Notes: generated by a model not told the origin, from the letters alone. 64,000 nucleotides of DNA from Bacillus sp. J33 (GCF_000518885.1 NZ_JAEL01000003.1:23987-87986), one strand, 5' to 3'; numbered from the stretch's first letter, positions 1 through 8,926 are shown. Made by a program: numbers and translations.

Positions 1-2
1 CG

Positions 3-341
3 GCATATGAAATTGATACAAAAGAAAAACTTGTGCTAATCGAAGATATCAATGAAGAGCCCCGTGCGGTGGACCGCATGCTAAACCAGCTTGATATGGC
101 AGGGAAGCTTAAGGATGCGGCAGGCTTTATCATTGGCGATTTTAATAATTGTGTTCCGCAAAGAGATCTTTCCCTGGAGCTGGATGAAGTCCTGGATACT
201 TATATTAACAGGGTGAATAAGCCGTCTGTAAAAGGCTTCCATATTGGCCATTGTTCTCCGCATATTTCCGTTCCCTTTGGTGTAAAGGCAGAATTGGATG
301 CAACCAATAAAAAGCTGACAATCGAAAGCGGCATTGAGTAA
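3..341 (+). CDS. ykfA: LD-carboxypeptidase, C-terminal part (YkfA/LdcA family; truncated by window edge)
   Basis: Only the last 112 codons are present; the frame is open to the left edge, so the start lies outside the window. The fragment carries the family's C-terminal region with IEDINEEPRAVDRML and the GHCSP motif that holds the presumed catalytic His of the S66 (LdcA/MccF) Ser-Glu-His peptidases. These enzymes remove the terminal D-Ala from murein tetrapeptides in the cytoplasm. It ends 13 nt before the epimerase gene and is followed by YkfC- and YkfD-like genes, the ykfABCD order of B. subtilis, so a role in recycling imported cell-wall peptides is inferred from both motif and context. 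Confidence 0.88.
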   Translation, partial: AYEIDTKEKLVLIEDINEEPRAVDRMLNQLDMAGKLKDAAGFIIGDFNNCVPQRDLSLELDEVLDTYINRVNKPSVKGFHIGHCSPHISVPFGVKAELDATNKKLTIESGIE

Positions 342-354
342 AAGGGTGGTATAG

Positions 355-1461
355 ATGAAAATAAACAAAATTGAAACATACAGAGTTGCGGTACCACTTA
401 AAAAACCATTTAAAACAGCCTTGAGAACTGTTGAGACAGCAGAAACAATTGTTGTTAAAGTAACATGTGATAACGGGATTATTGGCTGGGGAGAAGCACC
501 GCCGACTGTTGTCATAACAGGTGATAGCCTCTTAAGCATTGAATCGGCCATCCATCACGTCTTAAAGCCTTTTATAATAAATAAAAGCCTTCTAAACTAT
601 GAGGAAATCTTTCAGGGGATTCAATCAGCTTTGGTGAACAATACAAGCGCCAAGGCTGCGGTTGATATGGCATTATACGATTGCCTTTCCCGGCAGTGTG
701 GACTGCCTCTTTACCAATTCCTGGGAGGTCATAAAAATGAAGTGGAAACGGATTATACAGTAAGCGTAAATGGTCCTGAAGAAATGGGAGAGGATGCAGT
801 AGCCTATGTCCAGCAAGGGTTTGATGTGCTTAAGGTGAAGGTTGGCAAGGATGATATTTTAACCGATATTGAGCGAATCAGGGAAATCAGGAGTCGGGTC
901 GGCTCCAAAATCAAGATCCGGCTGGATGCCAACCAGGGATGGAAAGCAAAAGAAGCCGTCTATGCCATTCGCAAAATGGAATCATTGGATTTAAATATTG
1001 AGCTTGTCGAACAGCCTGTGAAGGCATGGGATATTGAGGGTCTTAAACAGGTTACGGATGCGGTTGATACGCCAATCATGGCTGATGAAAGTGTCTTTAC
1101 GCCTAAGCAAGCGTTTGAGGTCATCAAAACGAGAAGTGCAGATTTAATTAATATAAAGCTTATGAAAGCAGGGGGCATTTACCAGGCCCAGATCATTAAT
1201 CAGCTTGCTGAGGTATGCGGAATCGAGTGCATGGTTGGCAGTATGATCGAAACCCGGATCGGAATTACGGCTGCTGCACATTTTGCAGCCAGCAAAAAGA
1301 ATATAACCCGTTTTGATTTTGATGCGCCATTGATGATGGCAAAAGAAGTTGTAGATGGCGGCATTCGGTATACAGGCCGGAAAATCACACTTCCATCTGA
1401 GCCGGGCCTTGGGATCAGGAATGTTTCTTTAACGGAAAATAAACAGGAGCTGACCTCTTAA
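355..1461 (+). CDS. ykfB: L-Ala-D/L-Glu (dipeptide) epimerase
   Basis: A 368-aa enolase-superfamily protein with a mandelate racemase/muconate lactonizing-type N-terminal cap (about 1-120) and a TIM barrel. Visible active-site elements are KVKVG (KxK base, about residue 160), DANQGW, EQPV, ADESVF and the second-side lysine in NIKLMKAGG. In the Ykf pathway the enzyme interconverts L-Ala-D-Glu and L-Ala-L-Glu so that murein dipeptides can be hydrolysed. The ATG is preceded by AAAGGGTGG about 6 nt upstream. It is the second gene of the ykf operon. The length is normal for the family and no defect is seen. Confidence 0.93.
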   Translation: MKINKIETYRVAVPLKKPFKTALRTVETAETIVVKVTCDNGIIGWGEAPPTVVITGDSLLSIESAIHHVLKPFIINKSLLNYEEIFQGIQSALVNNTSAKAAVDMALYDCLSRQCGLPLYQFLGGHKNEVETDYTVSVNGPEEMGEDAVAYVQQGFDVLKVKVGKDDILTDIERIREIRSRVGSKIKIRLDANQGWKAKEAVYAIRKMESLDLNIELVEQPVKAWDIEGLKQVTDAVDTPIMADESVFTPKQAFEVIKTRSADLINIKLMKAGGIYQAQIINQLAEVCGIECMVGSMIETRIGITAAAHFAASKKNITRFDFDAPLMMAKEVVDGGIRYTGRKITLPSEPGLGIRNVSLTENKQELTS

Positions 1462-1504
1462 TCAAAATAAAAGGACAGTGCCATTTATTAAGGAGGAGTT
1501 CGTT

Positions 1505-2434
1505 TTGTCAACACAGCAAAAATGGCTTATTTCAGTGCCGGTGGCAACATTATGGACAGCAAGCGATTCCTCAAGGGAGATTGACCGGGAGGCAGTGAGC
1601 CATTCAGTCGATCTGGATTCCTGGCTGGAAAAGCTGACATATGAGCCCCGCTTGGAGCTTTGTAATGGAAACCTGGTGCAATCTCAGGTTCTGTATGGAG
1701 AAGAAGTTACTGTGTTAGAGGAGAAAGGAAACTGGGCACATGTAATTGTACCAAGCCAATCCTCTTCAAAGGACGAAAGGGGATATCCTGGATGGATTCC
1801 TAAAGCCCAGCTTGTACAAAAAAGAAATTGGAATGTTAATAGCGGCAAGGTTGCTGTCGTACAGAAGAAAAAAGCGGAGCTCTATACTAACAGCAAAGAT
1901 CCTGAACTGGTATTAAGCTATCAGACAGTCCTGCCAGTTTTGAAGGAGAATGCAGAGTGGGTTCAAGTACAGACCCCTTCTGCAGAAGGATTTCTAAAGG
2001 CTGAAGATGTAAGTGTATATGAATCTATGAACGGTATTCCGAAAGGAAACGGAAAGGACATTGTTGCATCCGGCAGCCAGTTTTTAGGATTACCTTATTT
2101 ATGGGGCGGCATGAGCAGCTATGGCTATGACTGTTCAGGGTTCAGCTATTCTATGTTCAGGGCCAATGGCTATATCATTCCGCGGGATGCCCATGATCAG
2201 GCGGAATCAGGAAATCCCGTAGAGCTTGATGCCCTTGAACCAGGTGATTTATTATTTTTTGCATATGAGGAAGGAAGAGGCAAGCTTCACCATGTAGGAA
2301 TCTATTATGGTGATGGGAAGCTGCTTCACTCTCCAAAGACAGGAAAGGCAATCGAAATTATCGATCTTAAAGATACGATCTATGAAAAGGAATTATGTGC
2401 AGCACGGCGCTACTGGCAAGAGACGGGGGAATAA
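1505..2434 (+). CDS. ykfC: gamma-D-glutamyl-L-diamino acid endopeptidase, NlpC/P60 family (YkfC)
   Basis: A 309-aa protein. The N-terminal about 175 residues look like two SH3b-type domains and the C-terminal about 120 form the NlpC/P60 domain, with the catalytic Cys in YDCSGFSYS and the His in LHHVGIYYG. There is no signal peptide, consistent with a cytoplasmic enzyme cutting D-Glu-gamma-diamino acid bonds of imported murein peptides after YkfA has acted. The start is taken as TTG 1505, which has AAGGAGGAG 6-7 nt upstream; an upstream in-frame start at 1478 lacks a good ribosome site. It lies between the epimerase and an ABC ATPase in the ykf operon. Confidence 0.9.
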   Translation: MSTQQKWLISVPVATLWTASDSSREIDREAVSHSVDLDSWLEKLTYEPRLELCNGNLVQSQVLYGEEVTVLEEKGNWAHVIVPSQSSSKDERGYPGWIPKAQLVQKRNWNVNSGKVAVVQKKKAELYTNSKDPELVLSYQTVLPVLKENAEWVQVQTPSAEGFLKAEDVSVYESMNGIPKGNGKDIVASGSQFLGLPYLWGGMSSYGYDCSGFSYSMFRANGYIIPRDAHDQAESGNPVELDALEPGDLLFFAYEEGRGKLHHVGIYYGDGKLLHSPKTGKAIEIIDLKDTIYEKELCAARRYWQETGE

Positions 2435-2436
2435 AG

Positions 2437-3447
2437 ATGACAAAAGAAGCACTGTTAAAGGTTAATCAATTAAAAAAGCATTTTTCGATGGGCAAAGGGC
2501 AAACGCTGAAAGCCGTAGATGATATTACTTTTCATATCAAAAAAGGAGAAACATTTGGTATTGTAGGAGAATCAGGATGCGGAAAATCAACTGCCGGCCG
2601 AACAATTATTGGCTTGTATGATCGTACAGAGGGTGAAGTCATCTATGATGGCAAAAATGTTCATAAAATGACTGAAAAGGAAAGATTCGCTTTTCACCGA
2701 AAAATGCAAATGATCTTCCAGGATCCATATGCTTCCTTAAATCCAAGGTCTACCGTACAAGAGATTATCTCAGAGCCTATGGAGGTTCACGGGCTTTATC
2801 CAAATAAAAAAGAGCGATTGGAGAGAATTTATCAGTTATTGGAGGATGTAGGCCTTAATCGCGATCATGCCAACCGCTATCCCCATGAATTCAGCGGCGG
2901 GCAAAGACAAAGGATTGGAATTGCCAGGGCATTGGCGCTGGATCCTGAATTCATTATTGCGGATGAGCCCATTTCTGCGCTGGATGTGTCCGTGCAGGCA
3001 CAGGTTGTAAACCTGCTAAAGGGCCTTCAGAAAAAGAAAGGTCTGACCTATTTGTTTATTGCTCATGATTTATCCATGGTCAAACATATCAGCGACCGTA
3101 TCGGCGTTATGTATTTAGGGCATTTAGTTGAACTAACAACAAGTGATCGTCTATATAAGAATCCCCTTCATCCTTATACCCAGGCATTGCTGTCTGCGAT
3201 TCCGATTCCTGATCCTGATGTCGAAGACGGGCGGGAAAGAATTATCCTTGAAGGAGAGCTCCCAAGCCCAATGAATCCCCCAAGCGGCTGTGTATTCAGG
3301 ACGCGATGCCCATATGCTATGGATGCGTGCTCTACCTTGAAGCCTGAATGGCAGGAAATTGAAAAAGACCATTATGCAGCATGCCATTTATATAATGAAA
3401 AAGTCACAGGAGATCCTAATCGGCCGCAAGTAGCCGCAGCTAAATAA
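2437..3447 (+). CDS. ykfD: Oligopeptide ABC transporter ATP-binding protein (YkfD/OppF-like)
   Basis: A 336-aa ABC ATPase with Walker A GESGCGKST, Q-loop in MIFQDPYASLNPR, signature SGGQRQRIGIAR, Walker B FIIADEP and switch His in IAHDLSMVKH. The C-terminus carries the oligopeptide/dipeptide extension with a Cys-rich CVFRTRCPYAMDAC motif typical of OppF/DppF. ATG 2437 follows a GGGGGA ribosome site two nucleotides after the ykfC stop. No cognate permease or binding protein is encoded here, as in the B. subtilis ykf operon, so it presumably energises an Opp/Dpp permease encoded elsewhere. Confidence 0.9.
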   Translation: MTKEALLKVNQLKKHFSMGKGQTLKAVDDITFHIKKGETFGIVGESGCGKSTAGRTIIGLYDRTEGEVIYDGKNVHKMTEKERFAFHRKMQMIFQDPYASLNPRSTVQEIISEPMEVHGLYPNKKERLERIYQLLEDVGLNRDHANRYPHEFSGGQRQRIGIARALALDPEFIIADEPISALDVSVQAQVVNLLKGLQKKKGLTYLFIAHDLSMVKHISDRIGVMYLGHLVELTTSDRLYKNPLHPYTQALLSAIPIPDPDVEDGRERIILEGELPSPMNPPSGCVFRTRCPYAMDACSTLKPEWQEIEKDHYAACHLYNEKVTGDPNRPQVAAAK

Positions 3448-3448
3448 G

Positions 3449-4234
3449 ATGAATTTTCATGATCTAGAAGCAGAAGTTCTTGAATTGGCCTGCAGCTGTA
3501 AAGGACGCATTTCCTTATATATCGAAACAGAAGAGGGGATTATTCAAAAGAATTCTGATGAAATATTTTCATCTGCCAGCTTAATCAAGGTTCCGATTTT
3601 ATTGGCTGGGCTTTCACAAGCCGAGAAAGGGCTGCTTCAGCTGACAGAAGAACTCGAAGTTGCGGATCATGCCAGGGTTGGAGGATCAGGGGTATTGCAG
3701 ACAATGTCAAAAGGTTTGAAGCTGAGTGCAATAGACTTAATGACACTTATGATTGTTGTGTCCGATAATACAGCTGCCAATCTAGTAATCGATTTAATAG
3801 GAAAAGAGAACATCAACGGGTGGATAAAAGGCTGTAAACTGAACAGCACGGAGCTCAACCGGAAAATGATGGACTTTGAAGCTTTAAAAAAAGGTTTCGA
3901 TAATAAAACGACTGCCAGAGATATGGCGAATTGTTTAAAGTCTTTGGCCGAGCATTCACTTTTATCCGGGGAGCATACAGATTTGGCTTTGAGGATATTG
4001 GATGCCCAGCAGTTTAAAAATAAGCTCGCGAACTATATAGATTTGGAGAATGTGCAAGTAGCCAGCAAGACAGGGGAACTTCCTGGAGTCGAACATGATT
4101 GTGCGATTTTTACGCGCAAAGGAAGAATGGCAATTGCTGCAGTGCTTGCTGATCAGCTTAAGGATCAGGAGGCGGGGAGAGAAGTTTTATCCTCAATTGG
4201 AAGACGGATCTGCCGTTATATGATGGAAGACTAA
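3449..4234 (+). CDS. Cytoplasmic serine hydrolase with class A beta-lactamase-like fold
   Basis: A 261-aa protein with the penicillin-recognising motifs in order: SASLIK (SxxK, about residue 43), SDN in VVSDNTAANLV (about 108) and KTG in ASKTGELPG (about 208). It belongs to the beta-lactamase2 (PF13354-like) group. There is no signal peptide or N-terminal membrane segment. The omega-loop region (MDFEALKKGFDNKTTARDM) does not show the ExxLN motif that carries the deacylating Glu of true class A beta-lactamases. It starts one nucleotide after the ykfD stop and is probably co-transcribed. A role in cytoplasmic murein-peptide processing is inferred from context only; the substrate is unknown. Confidence 0.82.
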   Translation: MNFHDLEAEVLELACSCKGRISLYIETEEGIIQKNSDEIFSSASLIKVPILLAGLSQAEKGLLQLTEELEVADHARVGGSGVLQTMSKGLKLSAIDLMTLMIVVSDNTAANLVIDLIGKENINGWIKGCKLNSTELNRKMMDFEALKKGFDNKTTARDMANCLKSLAEHSLLSGEHTDLALRILDAQQFKNKLANYIDLENVQVASKTGELPGVEHDCAIFTRKGRMAIAAVLADQLKDQEAGREVLSSIGRRICRYMMED

Positions 4235-4264
4235 AGGATCGTTCTATTGCGGACGATTCTTTCA
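4233..4264 (+). terminator. Probable terminator of the ykf operon
   Basis: AAAGGATCGT (4233-4242) pairs with ACGATTCTTT (4253-4262), including one G-U pair. It lies directly at the stop codon of the serine hydrolase, but the T tract is short, so strength is uncertain. Confidence 0.5.
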
Positions 4265-4321
4265 TTCTTCAGAGGAGAGGCATTTAACAGTTTAGTCATT
4301 TTTATGAACAATTAGAAATAT

Positions 4322-4337
4322 ACTTGCATCAACAAGT
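4322..4337. promoter_or_regulatory. Inverted repeat upstream of the MarR gene, possible autoregulatory operator
   Basis: ACTTGCATCAACAAGT is a 5-6-5 inverted repeat 52 nt upstream of the MarR-family start codon. MarR proteins commonly bind TTG...CAA palindromes at their own promoters; the assignment here is inference from form and position. Confidence 0.4.
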
Positions 4338-4388
4338 TTTTTAATTTAAACTGAATATGTAAGCTTCTGAAGAGAAGAGGAGAGCATA

Positions 4389-4829
4389 ATGGCAAAGGAT
4401 AAGTATCTTTTGGATGATTCTCTTGGCTATAAGCTTTTCCATGCTTCAAGGCTGATGTCCAACCGCCTGAACAAGAATTTCAGGGATAATGGTTTTGATG
4501 TGACATATGAGCAGTGGCAAATTTTAAGCCGCCTTTATGAAAAAGACGGGCAAACCCAGAATCAGCTCGCTGTGAAAAATGAGCGAGATCAGCCAAGCGT
4601 ATCAAGGCTGGTTGATAATATGATTAAAAGAGGTTTGGTTTCACGGCTTGCTAATAAGGCAGATAAGAGAATTAATCTTATTTACCTGACAGACAAGGCC
4701 AGAGAAATGAAAAATGATCTTAACGCTCTCGCACTAAAGACGATTGATGATGCATCAGGCACAATCAGTCGGGAGGAGCTTGAGATCTGCCTTCGAGTCC
4801 TTGATCAGGTAAGGGAAAATCTCAAATGA
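4389..4829 (+). CDS. MarR family transcriptional regulator
   Basis: A 146-aa winged-helix regulator. The recognition region reads QNQLAVKNERDQPSVSRLVDNM followed by the wing with KADKRINLIYLTDKA, typical MarR/SlyA features. GAAGAGGAGAG lies just ahead of the ATG. The gene stands between the ykf operon and the iron-siderophore operon with its own apparent promoter region and an inverted repeat upstream, so autorepression is plausible. The ligand and targets cannot be told from sequence. No cysteine resembling the OhrR-type sensor near the N-terminus is seen. Confidence 0.88.
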   Translation: MAKDKYLLDDSLGYKLFHASRLMSNRLNKNFRDNGFDVTYEQWQILSRLYEKDGQTQNQLAVKNERDQPSVSRLVDNMIKRGLVSRLANKADKRINLIYLTDKAREMKNDLNALALKTIDDASGTISREELEICLRVLDQVRENLK

Positions 4830-4881
4830 GAGATTCCCGCTAAAAACTTGTCTAAACAAGAAACATCATTATTTTTTTATT

Positions 4882-5008
4882 TGATAATGATAATCCTTCT
4901 CACCAAATCGTTGACACAGTACGAAACGGAGCCTAAAATAATTATTATAAATGATAATGATAACCGTTATCAATTATTTTTTTTGATTAATAGTGAGAAT
5001 GATTATTA
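4882..5008 (+). promoter_or_regulatory. Sigma-A promoter with three Fur-box-like sites
   Basis: TTGACA (4911-4916), 17-nt spacer and TAAAAT (4934-4939) form a near-consensus promoter. Fur-type sequences (consensus TGATAATNATTATCA) flank it: TGATAATGATAATCC at 4882-4896, an overlapping pair in 4952-4972 (TGATAATGATAACCG then TTATCA) and TGAGAATGATTATTA at 4994-5008. Iron-dependent repression of the downstream siderophore importer is inferred. Confidence 0.85.
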
Positions 5009-5056
5009 GTGTCATAATATGTAAACTTCAATTTTAGGAAAGTGTTAGGAACTGCC

Positions 5057-6007
5057 ATGAAAAAAAGATACCTAGTTATCATACTCATTCTTTTATCCCT
5101 CATCTCATTATTCATTGGGGTTAAGAATCTAAATCCCCTTGATTTGCTTAATTGGAGTGAGGACCAGCTACATATTTTAATGGCAAGCAGGTTTCCTCGG
5201 CTCATCAGTATTATTATTGCCGGTATGAGCATGAGTATTGCAGGCTTGATCATGCAGCAGCTCTCCAGGAACAAATTTGTATCCCCGACTACTGCAGGAA
5301 CGCTTGATTCAGCCCGGCTCGGGATTCTTGTTTCCCTTATGCTGTTTACTTCTGCAAGCCCTTTTGTAAAAATGCTGGTTGCATTTGTATTTGCCTTGCT
5401 GGGAACATTTATTTTCATGAAGATTCTGGACCGGATTAAGTTCAAGGATGCTATTTTCATCCCGCTTGTCGGACTGATGTTTGGAAATATTATTGGGAGC
5501 ATTACGACTTTCTTCGCCTTGAAAGAGGATTTAGTTCAAAATATGTCTTCATGGCTGCAAGGGAATTTTTCCATGATGATACAGGGGAGATATGAACTTC
5601 TGTATATAAGCATTCCGATTGTGCTTGTCGCCTATCTATATGCCAATAAATTCACTATTGCAGGAATGGGAGAAGAATTTTCAGTTAACCTGGGGCTTAA
5701 TCATAAGCAAGTTGTGAACATAGGCTTAATCATTGTCGCCCTTGTCACAACAGTGGTCGTTTTAACTGTTGGGATGATTCCGTTTCTTGGCTTGATTATT
5801 CCCAATATCGTAACGATCTACCAAGGAGATCACTTGAAAAAAAGCCTTTCCCATACAGCTCTAATGGGTGCCATTTTCGTCCTTATTTGTGACATCTTTG
5901 GCCGCGTTGTCATTTACCCATATGAGATTCCAATCGGTGTGACTGTAGGTGTAATTGGCAGCGGAATTTTTCTTTATTTGATCATGAGGAGAAAGGCATA
6001 TGAGTAA
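5057..6007 (+). CDS. yclN: Iron-siderophore ABC transporter permease (YclN-like, petrobactin type)
   Basis: A 316-aa FecCD-family permease with many hydrophobic helices. Conserved blocks include RFPRLISIIIAGMSMSIAGLIMQQ near the N-terminus and GMIPFLGLIIPNIVT near the C-terminal coupling region. Together with the next permease, ATPase and binding protein it matches the order of B. subtilis yclNOPQ, the petrobactin importer. ATG 5057 has TAGGA 8 nt upstream; the GTG at 5042 has its Shine-Dalgarno sequence too close. The gene follows a promoter with Fur-type boxes. Substrate assignment rests on family resemblance and gene order. Confidence 0.88.
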   Translation: MKKRYLVIILILLSLISLFIGVKNLNPLDLLNWSEDQLHILMASRFPRLISIIIAGMSMSIAGLIMQQLSRNKFVSPTTAGTLDSARLGILVSLMLFTSASPFVKMLVAFVFALLGTFIFMKILDRIKFKDAIFIPLVGLMFGNIIGSITTFFALKEDLVQNMSSWLQGNFSMMIQGRYELLYISIPIVLVAYLYANKFTIAGMGEEFSVNLGLNHKQVVNIGLIIVALVTTVVVLTVGMIPFLGLIIPNIVTIYQGDHLKKSLSHTALMGAIFVLICDIFGRVVIYPYEIPIGVTVGVIGSGIFLYLIMRRKAYE

Positions 6008-6953
6008 ACAAGCAAAAATCGGCATTCTTGCTGGCATTTCGGTCCTATTGATTTTAGGTTTCTTATTTATAGACTTGGGGAGCAACTGGGACTATGCGCT
6101 TCCTAAAAGAGGAAAGAAAGTGCTCGCCATTGTTCTCACAGGCGGCGTGATCGCTTTCTCAACGATGATTTTTCAAACGATTACAAATAACCGAATCTTA
6201 ACGCCAAGCATTATTGGCCTTGATTCCCTATATATGCTGATACAAACCTTTCTCATCTTCGTGCTTGGCTCGATGAATGAGACGGTTATGAATAAAAACG
6301 TAAATTTTCTTATTTCAGTAAGTTTGATGGTTCTTTTCGCAGGACTTCTGTATCGCCTCCTGTTTAAAAAAGAGGGCGGCCAGAATATCTACTTTCTGCT
6401 GCTTGTAGGGATCATATTCGGAACCTTTTTCCAAAGCATTTCTTCATTCATGGAAGTTCTGATTGATCCAAATGAGTTTATGATTGTGCAAGATAGAATG
6501 TTTGCCAGCTTTAACAATGTGAATACAGACCTGCTTATGATAGCAATGGTTCTTATTGTCTTAACGGGAATCTATTTTTATCGTTTTGCAAAATACCTTG
6601 ATGTCCTGTCTCTTGGAAGGGAGCAGGCTGTCAACCTCGGTGTTGATTACGATTATGTAGTAAAAAGGCTTCTGATTATCGTTGCGATACTCGTATCGAT
6701 TGCGACTGCTTTAGTAGGGCCCATCACGTTCCTTGGCCTGCTGGTAGCGAATGTTGCCCATGAATTCATGAAAACGTACCAGCATAAATACTTAATTCTC
6801 AGCTCCATCCTGATTAGCATCATTGCACTTGTAGGCGGCCAGCTGATCGTGGAAAGGGTATTTACTTTCTCTACAACGCTGAGTGTCATCATTAACTTTG
6901 CCGGTGGGATGTATTTTATCTATCTTCTATTAAAGGAGAATAAGTCATGGTAG
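6000..6953 (+). CDS. yclO: Iron-siderophore ABC transporter permease (YclO-like)
   Basis: A 317-aa FecCD-family permease, partner of the upstream permease in a heterodimeric membrane channel. Conserved features include FSTMIFQTITNNRILTPSI and GPITFLGLLVANVAHEF. It overlaps the previous gene by 8 nt and the following ATPase by 7 nt, indicating translational coupling. Resembles YclO of the petrobactin system. No anomalies are seen. Confidence 0.88.
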   Translation: MSKQAKIGILAGISVLLILGFLFIDLGSNWDYALPKRGKKVLAIVLTGGVIAFSTMIFQTITNNRILTPSIIGLDSLYMLIQTFLIFVLGSMNETVMNKNVNFLISVSLMVLFAGLLYRLLFKKEGGQNIYFLLLVGIIFGTFFQSISSFMEVLIDPNEFMIVQDRMFASFNNVNTDLLMIAMVLIVLTGIYFYRFAKYLDVLSLGREQAVNLGVDYDYVVKRLLIIVAILVSIATALVGPITFLGLLVANVAHEFMKTYQHKYLILSSILISIIALVGGQLIVERVFTFSTTLSVIINFAGGMYFIYLLLKENKSW

Positions 6954-7705
6954 ATGTAGTGAATGTTTCAAAACAATATGGAAGCAAATATGTAGTCGAG
7001 AATGTTTCGGTTAAAATCCCGAAAGGGAAAATTACCTCTTTTATCGGACCGAATGGTGCCGGGAAAAGTACATTGCTCTCAATGATTAGCCGACTTATTG
7101 CAGCAGATGAGGGAGAAGTTTTTATAGAAGGAAAAAGGCTTGATGAATGCAAAAGCAAGGATCTCGCCAAACAAATTTCCATTCTCAAACAATCCAATAA
7201 TATCAGTATCCGGCTGACAATCAGGGAGCTTGTTTCATTTGGGCGCTTCCCTTATTCACAAGGCCGTTTAACCGATGAAGATTGGAAGTATGTTGATGAA
7301 GCAATTGAATATATGGAGTTAAAAGATATTGAAAATAAATATTTGGACCAATTGAGCGGCGGCCAGAAGCAGCGGGCTTATATCGCCATGGTTATTGCTC
7401 AAAATACCGATTATATCCTTCTGGATGAGCCTCTAAATAATTTAGATATGAAGCATTCCGTGCAGATTATGAAGGTGCTCCGCAGGCTGACTCGGGAAAT
7501 GGGAAAAACCGTGATTATTGTCATTCATGATATTAACTTTGCTTCAACCTACTCCGATTATATTGTCGCTTTGAAGGATGGAAAGGTTGTTAAGGCCGGT
7601 ACGACAGATGAAATCATCTCTTCTCCGGTGCTAAAGGAAGTATATGACATGAACATTGAAATTCAAGAGTTTAATTGCCAAAAGTTTTGTATGGTATTCA
7701 GCTAA
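6947..7705 (+). CDS. yclP: Iron-siderophore ABC transporter ATP-binding protein (YclP-like)
   Basis: A 252-aa FepC-type ABC ATPase with Walker A GPNGAGKST, signature LSGGQKQRAYIAM, Walker B YILLDEP and switch His in IVIHDINFAS. It powers ferric-siderophore import through the two permeases encoded immediately upstream, with which it overlaps. A ribosome site AAAGGAG precedes the ATG. The operon order permease-permease-ATPase-binding protein equals B. subtilis yclNOPQ. Confidence 0.9.
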   Translation: MVDVVNVSKQYGSKYVVENVSVKIPKGKITSFIGPNGAGKSTLLSMISRLIAADEGEVFIEGKRLDECKSKDLAKQISILKQSNNISIRLTIRELVSFGRFPYSQGRLTDEDWKYVDEAIEYMELKDIENKYLDQLSGGQKQRAYIAMVIAQNTDYILLDEPLNNLDMKHSVQIMKVLRRLTREMGKTVIIVIHDINFASTYSDYIVALKDGKVVKAGTTDEIISSPVLKEVYDMNIEIQEFNCQKFCMVFS

Positions 7706-7820
7706 TGGTTTCGCAAAATTGAACGTGATTCAAGGGCAGGGGAAGGGCCCTCCCCGACAAAAGGCCAAGATGAGCGGGCAATTTTTGAAATAATAATCTT
7801 TATCTATGAGGTGAATGAAC

Positions 7821-8780
7821 ATGGTAAGAAAATTATCATTGTTTTTATTAATGGCTGTATTGGCTATTGTGACTGCAGCTTGCGGTACAGACACAGCAAA
7901 AGAAGCAAACGGCTCAAATGAAGACAGCAAAACGGAAGAAACAAAGGAAGTAACCATTAAGCACCAATTGGGTGAAACACCGGTAAAAGTGAATCCGGAA
8001 AAAGTTGTTGTTTTTGACTTCGGTGTGCTTGATACATTAGATAAGCTTGGTGTAGAAGTAACAGGAGTTCCACAGGCAAATATTCCTGAATATCTATCAA
8101 AGTTTGAAGACAGCAAGTACGAAAATGTTGGAAGCTTAAAAGAACCGGATTTTGAGAAAATCAGTGAAATTGAACCTGAACTAATTATTATTTCAGGGCG
8201 TCAGCAAGAAGCATATGAAGAATTAAGCGAAATTGCTCCAACTATTTTTATGGGTGTAGATACATCTAAATACATGGAATCTTTTGAAGAAAACACAAAG
8301 ACTCTAGGTGAGATTTTCGGTAAAGAAGAAGAAGCAGAAAAAGAGCTTGCCAGCATTAAAGAATCAATTGATGCATTAAATGAGAAAGCAACTGCCAGTG
8401 AAAGCAATGGCTTAATCGTTCTGGCGAATGAAGGAAACCTTAGCGCGTATGGACCTGCGTCCCGCTTTGGGATTATACATGATGTGTTTGGCGTTAAGCC
8501 GGCAGATGAAAAAATTGAAGTTTCCACTCACGGGCAAAGTGTTTCCCCTGAATATATTGTAGAAAAAAATCCTGATTATCTATTTGTTATTGATAGAGGA
8601 GCGGCAGTAGAGGGTGAATCTTCTGCAAAACAAGTCATTGAAAATGAATTAGTGAAAAAGACAAAAGCTTATGAAAATGACAATATTGTTTACTTAAATC
8701 CTGATTACTGGTACCTTTCTGGCGGCGGATTAGTTTCTGTAGCTGAAATGGTGAAGGAAATTGAAAAAGGGTTGGAATAA
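7821..8780 (+). CDS. yclQ: Siderophore-binding lipoprotein (YclQ-like, petrobactin-type)
   Basis: A 319-aa substrate-binding lipoprotein. The N-terminus is a lipoprotein signal ending in VTAACG (Cys at about residue 21), followed by an acidic linker and a class III periplasmic-binding fold of the FepB/BtuF type (NPEKVVVFDFGVLDTL, SEIEPELIIISGRQ, NPDYWYLSGGG). It would be anchored outside the membrane and deliver ferric siderophore to the permease pair. ATG 7821 is chosen because GAGGTGA sits 6 nt upstream; an ATG at 7815 abuts that site. A 115-nt gap separates it from the ATPase gene, and an intrinsic terminator follows. Confidence 0.9.
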   Translation: MVRKLSLFLLMAVLAIVTAACGTDTAKEANGSNEDSKTEETKEVTIKHQLGETPVKVNPEKVVVFDFGVLDTLDKLGVEVTGVPQANIPEYLSKFEDSKYENVGSLKEPDFEKISEIEPELIIISGRQQEAYEELSEIAPTIFMGVDTSKYMESFEENTKTLGEIFGKEEEAEKELASIKESIDALNEKATASESNGLIVLANEGNLSAYGPASRFGIIHDVFGVKPADEKIEVSTHGQSVSPEYIVEKNPDYLFVIDRGAAVEGESSAKQVIENELVKKTKAYENDNIVYLNPDYWYLSGGGLVSVAEMVKEIEKGLE

Positions 8781-8814
8781 AGACGGAAAAAGGATAGATT
8801 AAGTGTTATATAGG

Positions 8815-8854
8815 AAAGGAGCATGAATTTCTTTCGATTCATGCTCCTTTTTTA
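8815..8854 (+). terminator. Terminator of the siderophore operon
   Basis: AAAGGAGCATGAAT (8815-8828) pairs perfectly with ATTCATGCTCCTTT (8837-8850), followed by a T run. Confidence 0.9.
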
Positions 8855-8926
8855 TTTACAAGTTCTTTATACCAAGAGTTTTTACTCCCTTTTAAGGATA
8901 GGGGAAAGGCAGCCAATATGGCTGCC

